In this document: positions 1 through 4,221 of the stretch, in pieces
Layout: the number at the start of each line of letters is the position of its first letter
How positions within the stretch are numbered: the stretch's first letter is position 1
Translations under genes and position numbers: made by a program
The notes under the pieces: model-generated
Seen by the model: the letters and a program-made list of their open reading frames with translations, nothing else
What the model was told of the DNA's origin: nothing
Database searches by the model: none
Source of the DNA: Syntrophomonadaceae bacterium
GTDB lineage: Bacteria; Bacillota; Ch66; Ch109
Assembly: GCA_012512295.1 (NCBI GenBank)
Contig: JAAZDI010000169.1
Coordinates: 1-6,618, forward strand
Reading direction: 5' to 3'
DNA length: 6,618 bases

Positions 1-24
1 ATCGCTGTATTGCTTGCTTTTCAT
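1..24 (-). CDS. Start of a minus-strand gene, probably an insertion-sequence transposase (partial)
   Basis: Only the first eight codons are inside the window, running leftward from an ATG at 24 to the edge and reading MKSKQYSD. An AGGGGGT ribosome binding site (complement of 33-39) lies 8 bases upstream, which makes this a credible translation start. Short, basic N-termini of the form MK.KQYSDEF are typical of IS3-type OrfA helix-turn-helix proteins; that link is a memory of the family pattern and rests on eight residues. The sequence upstream of it (about 30-95) also looks like an insertion-sequence end. It could instead be an unrelated small gene. The part outside the window would decide. 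Confidence 0.4.
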
Positions 25-28
25 GAAA

Positions 29-94
29 ATCTACCCCCTACTATTATGTTAACGTATTACACGTGCTTTCTCCAAATTTATTAGGGGGCTAGAT
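29..94 (-). promoter_or_regulatory. Hairpin that would sequester the putative transposase ribosome binding site
   Basis: Positions 29-40 (ATCTACCCCCTA) are an inverted copy of 82-94 (TAGGGGGCTAGAT) apart from one extra base, so a minus-strand transcript could form a 12-bp stem with a single bulged G. One arm contains the AGGGGGT ribosome binding site; the other lies at the presumed element edge. The 41-base loop holds a smaller ACGT/ACGT stem. In IS10 and IS50, transcripts entering from outside fold in this way and block transposase translation. The pairing is seen directly; the function is inferred. Confidence 0.45.
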
Positions 95-236
95 AGTTAT
101 TGGTTGTATGACCTAATAATAGGCAATACTTCGTTTGGGTTCAATATTGTCTTTTCCGGCACTATTGCTTCATCAATTGTGAAAAGACGAAATCTGAAAA
201 AGCGGCCAGAAGGTTTGTGCTTGGGACACGATACTG

Positions 237-264
237 AAAAATCCTTTAAGGTCCTAGGATTTTT
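237..264. terminator. Possible intrinsic terminator (AT-rich hairpin)
   Basis: AAAAATCCT at 237-245 pairs with AGGATTTTT at 256-264, a 9-bp stem with a 10-base loop. The stem's right arm runs into a T-tract (260-266), as in a simple terminator reading rightward, and the A-tract on the left gives it some bidirectional character. Only three of nine pairs are G-C, so it is weak. No gene that it would terminate is visible. Confidence 0.3.
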
Positions 265-356
265 TTCTCAAATAATCCATTATTAAGCTTGTTGAGGAAT
301 ATTTTATTGCTTTATGGCCTCTCATGAGTTAATAAATAAGTGATGATAATGATTAA

Positions 357-390
357 CAAGTAGATCAATTAAGTCAATTTCTTCTACTTG
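357..390. other. 8-bp inverted repeat
   Basis: CAAGTAGA (357-364) is the exact reverse complement of TCTACTTG (383-390), with an 18-base AT-rich spacer that carries TCAATT twice. No T-tract follows, so it does not look like a terminator. It may be an operator or a leader hairpin for the M23 gene, or chance in AT-rich DNA. Confidence 0.3.
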
Positions 391-463
391 GAAATTAGCC
401 CAGAACAAGGAACAATTGTGGGTAATGTAGAAATATTGCGGATCAAGGTCCTTGGCAATAAGT

Positions 464-483
464 GCTTTGTGGAGCTTTGTGGA
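464..483. repeat. Perfect 10-bp tandem repeat upstream of the M23 gene
   Basis: GCTTTGTGGA occurs twice back to back (464-473 and 474-483). It is followed by three related words, GATACTTAC (482-490), GATATTAC (493-500) and GATACTTAAC (513-522), leading up to the start region of the M23 gene. The 10-bp period matches about one helical turn, so a binding site for a dimeric regulator is possible, but slippage during replication would leave the same trace. Confidence 0.6.
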
Positions 484-522
484 TACTTACTAGATATTAC
501 TTTTAAGCTTAAGATACTTAAC

Positions 523-531
523 GGTGGTGAT
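523..531 (+). promoter_or_regulatory. Ribosome binding site that sets the M23 start
   Basis: GGTGGTGAT differs from the ideal GGAGGTGAT by one base and lies 8 bases (from its GGTGG core) before TTG at 536. The two in-frame GTG codons at 524 and 527 lie within this site, so they are poor start candidates, and nothing resembling a ribosome binding site precedes them. Confidence 0.65.
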
Positions 532-535
532 TTTT

Positions 536-1522
536 TTGCCTTTTAGAAAAAGATGGGGCCAACACGTAACCCTTTGGTTTATACCCCACACAGCTGATTC
601 ACCGAAAAGCATAAGATTACCTTTTTGGGCCCTCATTGCCAGTGGAGTTGGTTTTTGTTTTCTCCTTTTCGCAATCTTTAGCCTGTCGGTTTATATTTTG
701 AATAAACAGGATGACTATCGAATGCTGGCAGCGGCTCAACAAGAACAGGAGGAGCAAATCAAGGAGGCGGAAGCGATTAAGCAGTTCATCTTGGAATTAA
801 AGGATGGTTTTCAAAAAATGGGTGAACAGGAAAAAGAAATAAGACGTCTAATGGGTTTGGAAGTGGAGTCAGAATCAGCGAGTGGGTCCCAGATTAGTCG
901 CTTAACCGAAGAACAAGGAGCGGCTGCTTTATATGGCCAAGGAGGGGGAACAGCTCCTATAGAGGCGGGTGCTGCTTTAGAATTCAGTGCTTTAGACCAG
1001 AACAGAGATATTGTGGCCAGCCAGGATATCAAGGAAGAGCTGGCTGAGCTAACGCAAATCCTAAAAAATTATCAAAACAATTTGGACCGGTTGACCCAAC
1101 AGGTAAAGGCTGATCCAGAGTACTATCGATCATTACCGAATCAAGCGCCGGTCGAAGGACGGTTAACCTCAGGCTTTGGCTTAAGAACCTCACCTTTTGG
1201 GAAAAAGCAGGAAATGCATACCGGGATTGACTTGGCTGCACCTTATGGGACGCCAATTAAGGCGGCGGGTGATGGAAGAGTAGTTTTTGCGGATACCAAA
1301 CCGGTCTATGGCCTGACCGTGATAATTGATCACGGCAGGGGAATGATAACGCATTATGGACATAATAGTAAATTACTAGTAAAAGAGGGGGAGCAGGTGC
1401 AGAAAGGGGATATTATAGCCCTGATGGGAAGTTCTGGCCGTAGTACCGGCCCCCATCTCCATTTTGCCTTGGAATATAATGGAGAATTTATTAATCCGGT
1501 TTTATTATTACCATATTATTAA
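536..1522 (+). CDS. Membrane-anchored M23 (LytM-type) peptidoglycan endopeptidase
   Basis: Predicted 328-residue zinc endopeptidase that cleaves peptide cross-bridges in peptidoglycan at the outer face of the membrane. A basic N-terminus (RKRWG) precedes one membrane segment at about residues 29-55. A Glu/Gln/Lys-rich stretch that looks like a coiled coil follows (about 57-106), then a Gly/Ala-rich linker, a second helical stretch (about 160-190), and the C-terminal M23 domain (about 205-328). The full catalytic set is present: zinc ligands H228 and D232 (HTGID) and H309, with H276 (HYGH) and H307 (PHLHF), so it should be active, unlike degenerate LytM activators. The start is TTG 536, preceded by GGTGGTGAT; GTG 524 or 527 would add four or three residues but lacks a site. 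The bactofilin gene follows after 28 bases, suggesting one transcript and a scaffold-guided role in cell shape or envelope remodelling. The exact bond cleaved is unknown. Confidence 0.92.
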   Translation: MPFRKRWGQHVTLWFIPHTADSPKSIRLPFWALIASGVGFCFLLFAIFSLSVYILNKQDDYRMLAAAQQEQEEQIKEAEAIKQFILELKDGFQKMGEQEKEIRRLMGLEVESESASGSQISRLTEEQGAAALYGQGGGTAPIEAGAALEFSALDQNRDIVASQDIKEELAELTQILKNYQNNLDRLTQQVKADPEYYRSLPNQAPVEGRLTSGFGLRTSPFGKKQEMHTGIDLAAPYGTPIKAAGDGRVVFADTKPVYGLTVIIDHGRGMITHYGHNSKLLVKEGEQVQKGDIIALMGSSGRSTGPHLHFALEYNGEFINPVLLLPYY

Positions 1523-1550
1523 TTAAATAATTGAAAGGAGCCATTAGCCT

Positions 1551-1952
1551 TTGTTACGAAAAAGGAGGATTAAATCTGACAAGATCAGCAGCCTAATCGG
1601 AAAAGATATTACGATCGAGGGGCTAATCATTACCGAGGGTTCTTTACGGATAGAAGGAACCTTTCGAGGCGAAATAGAAGCCAAAGGCGATGTTGTTGTT
1701 GGCGAAACCGGAAAGATCCAGGGGAACCTGGTGGTAAATAACCTCCTGGTCGCCGGAGAGGTTATTGGTAATATTCGGGCCTTTGGCAGATTAGAAATTA
1801 CCCGAACCGGGCGATTGGAAGGTGATTTGGAAACACAGACCTTGGTGATTGCGGAAGGCGCTCAGTACCGAGGCCGTTGCCTCATGGGGTCACCCGGTCA
1901 TGAAACTGCTGCTCAAGAAACGGAAACAACCAGGGAAGTTGAGCAGAAGTGA
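1551..1952 (+). CDS. Bactofilin (polymer-forming cytoskeletal protein)
   Basis: A 133-residue protein of the bactofilin (DUF583/CcmA) family, which polymerises without nucleotide into filaments that localise cell-wall enzymes. Typical family features are visible: a short basic N-terminus (RKRRIK), the opening SLIGKDITIEG at about residues 14-24, then a run of short beta-helix turns with glycine at regular spacing (EGTFRG, GDVVVGETGKIQGNL, GEVIGNI, GRLEGDL) up to about residue 110. A disordered Glu/Thr-rich tail ends the protein. Length is normal for the family. The start is TTG at 1551 with AAAGGAG (1534-1540) 10 bases upstream. It lies 28 bases after the M23 gene. The same pairing is known elsewhere, for example Helicobacter CcmA with Csd M23 enzymes and bactofilin with LmdC, so the bactofilin probably positions the upstream endopeptidase. 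A terminator follows directly. Confidence 0.93.
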   Translation: MLRKRRIKSDKISSLIGKDITIEGLIITEGSLRIEGTFRGEIEAKGDVVVGETGKIQGNLVVNNLLVAGEVIGNIRAFGRLEITRTGRLEGDLETQTLVIAEGAQYRGRCLMGSPGHETAAQETETTREVEQK

Positions 1953-1964
1953 ATTGGAAAAAAC

Positions 1965-2007
1965 CAATGCCCTGTGGCCAGATAACCCGGTCTAGGGCAT
2001 TGTTTTA
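1965..2007. terminator. Bidirectional intrinsic terminator between convergent genes
   Basis: CAATGCCCT (1965-1973) pairs perfectly with AGGGCATTG (1994-2002), with a 20-base loop. Reading rightward, TTTTATATA follows the stem and ends the M23-bactofilin transcript. Reading leftward, the stem is followed by G and six T (complement of 1958-1963), ending the yyaC transcript, whose stop lies 18 bases from the stem. One hairpin thus serves both genes. Confidence 0.85.
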
Positions 2008-2020
2008 TATATAGGAACGG

Positions 2021-2650
2021 TCAACTAATTTGGATTTGTTTTGCGTATGGGTTTACGCCGGCGGTTGATGGGGACGGTTGCCAGGATACCGATTTAGTAA
2101 ATTTCCTGATCGCATAGTAAATACTGCTCGCAATCAAGTCAGCCATTTTCATTACCAGGCTCAGCCGGGTATTTTGTAAGACCATAAATTCCATGTACCC
2201 GCCGACATTGACGATTCCAGAAATATTCATGTCACCGATCGGAGGCAACTCTTTATTCACCCCAGCCCCGGGACGAAGGGGGCCGCGGCCAATCGAAATA
2301 TAACCGACGCTATCTAGTCTTCCCAAACAGGCATCTACAGCCAGAATAAAGGGCGAGGAATACTTTTTAAATTTTTCCATCGTTTCTACCAGGTTGCTGG
2401 CATGGACGGGCGCCTCGAGAGTGCCATAAATCTCAAAAAGATTAGATCTTAATTTATGGAGGCGGGTTCCAACCAGTGGCCCGAGACTATCCCCGGTCGA
2501 TCGATCAGTTCCGATACAAACAACTAGGGTGGGGTTTAGCCAACCGGGATTCATTTGCGCAAAAAAATCGCAGAGGGTGTCAGTGATACGCGTTAATACT
2601 AGTGGATCATCCATATGTACGCGGATACGTGAGCTGTCGGTCAGATTCAT
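2021..2650 (-). CDS. yyaC: YyaC-family sporulation protein (GPR-like fold, DUF1256)
   Basis: A 209-residue protein matching the spore YyaC family, related in fold to the spore protease GPR and hydrogenase-maturation proteases; its substrate is not established. Signature stretches are CIGTDRSTGDSLGP at residues 45-58, GTLEAPVHA at 76-84, DACLG at 106-110 and GPLRPGAGVNKELPPIGD at 123-140. By analogy with GPR, D54 and D106 are candidate acidic active-site residues (inference). Length agrees with the roughly 200-residue Bacillus homologue. The start is ATG at 2650, preceded on the minus strand by TAGGAACCGGG, a moderate site; a second Met at residue 13 is a less likely start. The gene converges on the bactofilin gene and shares its terminator. 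In B. subtilis yyaC lies beside spo0J near the origin. I found no clear sporulation-sigma promoter upstream. Confidence 0.93.
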   Translation of the reverse strand: MNLTDSSRIRVHMDDPLVLTRITDTLCDFFAQMNPGWLNPTLVVCIGTDRSTGDSLGPLVGTRLHKLRSNLFEIYGTLEAPVHASNLVETMEKFKKYSSPFILAVDACLGRLDSVGYISIGRGPLRPGAGVNKELPPIGDMNISGIVNVGGYMEFMVLQNTRLSLVMKMADLIASSIYYAIRKFTKSVSWQPSPSTAGVNPYAKQIQIS

Positions 2651-2669
2651 AGCACCCGGTTCCTAAGAC

Positions 2670-2690
2670 TTACGCAAAATTTACGGAAAA
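2670..2690. repeat. Two near-identical decamers 11 bp apart
   Basis: TTACGCAAAA (2670-2679) and TTACGGAAAA (2681-2690) differ by one base and are phased by about one helical turn. They lie 20-40 bases upstream of the yyaC start, where an operator or promoter element would sit. The first copy can also pair with TTTTGCG at 2695-2701. Confidence 0.5.
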
Positions 2691-2751
2691 GCTTTTTTGC
2701 GCTGCAGTCAACAACCGGACCGGCACCACCTTTCTAAACTGATACTTTGCT

Positions 2752-2779
2752 GAAATACTTGTTCTGTGTTTTCCGAAAA
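2752..2779. repeat. 28-bp direct repeat, copy 1
   Basis: This copy begins GAAATACTTGTTCT and ends CCGAAAA. It matches the copy at 2816-2843 at 26 of 28 positions, and similarity continues a few bases to the left (GCT before the block). The copies start 64 bases apart, not a multiple of three, so they are not a repeated protein motif. Confidence 0.85.
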
Positions 2780-2815
2780 CTAATTGCACACAGGGTGCTT
2801 GTCGAGCGGACGCTG

Positions 2816-2843
2816 GAAATACTTGTTCTATGTTTCCCGAAAA
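2816..2843. repeat. 28-bp direct repeat, copy 2
   Basis: The second copy differs from the first at two positions (G to A at position 15 and T to C at position 21). It is directly followed by AAAGGA-type sequence that can pair weakly with TCCTTT at 2871-2876. The origin of the repeat family is unknown to me. Confidence 0.85.
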
Positions 2844-2913
2844 GGATCCCACTGTGTCCGTGGTGGCGGCTCCTTTAGCTGTTATATAACCTTGCCCAAC
2901 CGACTAAACTTCA

Positions 2914-2941
2914 TACACTTTTTTGCGTACACTTTTTTGAA
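2914..2941. repeat. 14-bp tandem repeat (TACACTTTTTTG twice)
   Basis: TACACTTTTTTG occurs at 2914-2925 and exactly again at 2928-2939, a 14-bp unit with the last two bases differing (CG, AA). Part of it, CTTTTTTGCG (2918-2927), also occurs at 2692-2701, so this word flanks the repeat-bearing segment on both sides in the same orientation. T-rich composition lowers the significance. Confidence 0.65.
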
Positions 2942-3074
2942 ATAGATCCCCTGCCCCTATCACACCCTAAAGACGTCCCAGCCTATAGAATCTGTTCATA
3001 CATCGAATTAAGCAGCATAAATATCTAATGCCTTAAGTTAATCTATCCATAAGTGGGATTGGGGTGGGAATCTG

Positions 3075-4136
3075 TTGAATGGTCCTGGCGGTTATCAGGC
3101 GATTGTCTTTAAAGTAGCGTTTTGCTATATCGGGGCAATTGTGGGGGCTGGCTTTACCTCGGGCCAGGAGTTAATGCAGTTTTTTGTTAGTTTGGAGGAG
3201 AAAAAGGTCCCGGCCCTGATTGTCGTGGCGGTGCTTTTTGCGGTGTATGGCTGGATCACTTTATCTCTGAGTCAGCTCTATCAGAGTTCGGATTACGGCA
3301 GTTTTCTCAAGCGTCTGTTAGGAATCAGGGCAGCCGGGCTGTTCGATTTGGTGATCGGGATTTTCCTCTTTAGCGGGCTGGGGATTATGCTGTCCGCGGC
3401 CGGGGCGGTGTTTGACGAGCATTTGGGGCTGCCCTTTAATTGGGGAGTGTTTTTACTCGGTCTGGGAGTAGCGGCTGTTTTATTTGCCAATGCTCAGGGA
3501 GTTTTATGGCTGAATACAGTTTTGATGCCGGCCAAATTCCTGCTAGTTATTCTGGTTTCTGGCCTGATTATCTTTACTTCACCTTATACTCCGATCCACC
3601 CCGAGGCGGCCGTTTTGGCAACGGAACCAATTACCGATTCCTGGGTCCTGGCTGGAGTATTGAATGTTTCTTATAATCTAATTCTTGGTCTAACGATCTT
3701 GGTCTCTTTAGCTGGTCCCAACCTTGGTCCGAACTTAAATATGGCCGGAATCTGGGGCGGCCTTGGCCTGGGAATATTTGCCGGCGTTATTGTGGGGGCC
3801 CTGGCGAGCAACTGGCCCCAAATAGCAGGCTATCAGGTGCCTATGTTATACTTAGCCGGTCAGATTCATCCAGGCGTTAAACTGTTGTATACTTTGGTAT
3901 TAGGTATGGGCATTCTGACTACTGCTGTTGCCTGTGCCTATTCCCTGACCCTGCGGCTGGCGCGGACCCTGAAAATTCCTTATTTCCCTACGCTGCTGTT
4001 GATTTTAATTTTAGCCACCCCCCTGGCGCAGTTGGGGTTTGGTCAACTGGTTCGGCTGATCTATCCGGTTTTCGGGTATGTCGGGCTGGTGCTGCTGATT
4101 GGCCTAACCTGGCGGGCTTTGGAATCCCTGTCCTGA
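3075..4136 (+). CDS. YkvI-like integral membrane protein, probable transporter of unknown substrate
   Basis: A 353-residue, strongly hydrophobic protein of the YkvI family (COG3949), distantly related to amino-acid transporters; no substrate is established. About ten membrane segments can be drawn, near residues 9-27, 45-66, 87-113, 121-139, 150-168, 188-212, 228-246, 267-291, 303-322 and 326-346. The conserved first-helix motif GAIVGAGFTSGQE (20-32) and SYNLILGLTILVSLAG (199-214) match the family; an unwound first helix of this kind binds substrate in related transporters (inference). The start is TTG at 3075 with GGGGTGGG (3061-3068) upstream; no in-frame ATG precedes the GxGFxSGQE motif. 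The gene is divergent from yyaC across a repeat-rich gap and lies 85 bases before selA. No terminator is visible in that gap, so some read-through into selA is possible, but selA has its own probable promoter. Confidence 0.85.
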   Translation: MNGPGGYQAIVFKVAFCYIGAIVGAGFTSGQELMQFFVSLEEKKVPALIVVAVLFAVYGWITLSLSQLYQSSDYGSFLKRLLGIRAAGLFDLVIGIFLFSGLGIMLSAAGAVFDEHLGLPFNWGVFLLGLGVAAVLFANAQGVLWLNTVLMPAKFLLVILVSGLIIFTSPYTPIHPEAAVLATEPITDSWVLAGVLNVSYNLILGLTILVSLAGPNLGPNLNMAGIWGGLGLGIFAGVIVGALASNWPQIAGYQVPMLYLAGQIHPGVKLLYTLVLGMGILTTAVACAYSLTLRLARTLKIPYFPTLLLILILATPLAQLGFGQLVRLIYPVFGYVGLVLLIGLTWRALESLS

Positions 4137-4139
4137 GTC

Positions 4140-4168
4140 TGGCAAGCTACACTGAACTTTGGTACAAT
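4140..4168 (+). promoter_or_regulatory. Probable promoter of selA-selB (extended -10)
   Basis: TGGTACAAT at 4160-4168 fits an extended -10 element (TGnTATAAT with one mismatch). With a 17-base spacer the -35 position is TGGCAA (4140-4145), a poor match to TTGACA, which is common when the -10 is extended. It lies 54 bases before the selA start and just after the YkvI-like gene. Confidence 0.45.
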
Positions 4169-4201
4169 AGGGGAAAAGATTGTTAGATTAAAGGTGAGAA
4201 T

Positions 4202-4206
4202 AGGAG
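4202..4206 (+). promoter_or_regulatory. Distant ribosome binding site of selA
   Basis: AGGAG at 4202-4206 is the best site before the selA ATG, but 15 bases separate them, far more than the usual 6-10. The in-frame codon at 4216 is a stop, so no earlier start is possible, and no later start keeps the conserved N-terminus. Weak initiation or a folded spacer may be implied. Confidence 0.5.
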
Positions 4207-4221
4207 TAAATAACATAGTCT

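Larger units (their letters stand above)
1..95 (-). mobile_element. Possible terminal segment of an insertion sequence
   Basis: This stretch contains the putative transposase start and its leader. On the minus strand the leader begins near 95 with a C-rich block (TAGCCCCCTAATAAATTTGG), a style seen at the ends of IS3-type elements, about 60-70 bases before the first codon, which is a usual leader length. The exact boundary is not defined: the other end and any target-site duplication lie outside the window. If correct, the element lies upstream of and divergent from the M23/bactofilin genes and may have displaced their original neighbour. Confidence 0.33.
95..535. other. AT-rich intergenic region without a convincing gene
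   Basis: This stretch of about 440 bases is visibly more AT-rich than the genes to its right. An open frame at 104-286 begins at a TTG with a poorly spaced site, resembles nothing I recognise and contains a terminator-like hairpin, so I do not call it. A second open frame of 57 codons (373-546) ends inside the start of the M23 gene and has no good start; it may be a gene remnant. Small structures are listed separately. I see no strong sigma-A promoter, although the M23 gene must be transcribed from somewhere here. Confidence 0.55.
2717..2873. repeat. Imperfect inverted repeat enclosing the 28-bp direct repeats
   Basis: GGACCGGCACCAC at 2717-2729 matches the reverse complement of 2860-2873 (GGAGCCGCCACCAC) at 12 aligned positions, with one mismatch and one gap. 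The arms bracket 130 bases that contain both copies of the 28-bp repeat. This could be a degenerate miniature mobile element or a long hairpin. No target-site duplication is evident directly next to the arms. Confidence 0.45.
2651..3074. other. Gene-free divergent intergenic region carrying repeats
   Basis: These 424 bases separate the divergent yyaC and YkvI-like genes and must hold both promoters, yet no strong consensus promoter is evident on either strand. The left two thirds are rich in repeats, listed separately. An open frame on the minus strand (2670-2852) begins at a GTG 17 bases after an AAAGGAG. It spans both 28-bp repeat copies in different phases, so I read it as repeat sequence and not as a gene. 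Perfect 10-bp palindromes occur at 2687-2696 (AAAAGCTTTT) and 2881-2890 (GTTATATAAC). No tRNA or known riboswitch is recognised. The right third (about 2942-3074) shows nothing beyond the YkvI ribosome binding site. Confidence 0.6.

Noticed and set aside
1..84. Plus-strand frame open from the left edge to a TAG at 82-84 as the end of an upstream gene
   Set aside because: It is only 27 codons with no recognisable sequence, and the opposite strand has a better-supported start with a ribosome binding site.
104..286. Open frame of 60 codons on the plus strand
   Set aside because: It starts at TTG with a badly spaced G-rich stretch that belongs to the presumed insertion-sequence edge, resembles no protein I know and contains a terminator-like hairpin.
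2685..2711. TTGACT on the minus strand (complement of 2706-2711) as a -35 for yyaC
   Set aside because: No acceptable -10 hexamer occurs at 16-18 bases spacing.
2829..2845. parS-like sequence (TGTTTCCCGAAAAGGA)
   Set aside because: It agrees with TGTTTCACGTGAAACA at only 11 of 16 positions and lacks the central ACGT palindrome; the other repeat copy is a weaker match.
2670..2852. Open frame of 60 codons on the minus strand from a GTG
   Set aside because: Its ribosome binding site is 17 bases away, it covers the two 28-bp repeats in different phases, and it has no recognisable product.
2912..2919. CATACACT as a sigma-E -10 element
   Set aside because: No matching -35 lies 14-15 bases upstream, and the word is part of the T-rich tandem repeat.
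3440..3676. Plus-strand open frame within the YkvI-like gene, and several minus-strand frames inside the M23, selA and selB genes
   Set aside because: They lie entirely inside well-supported genes in other frames, have no ribosome binding sites and look like shadows.
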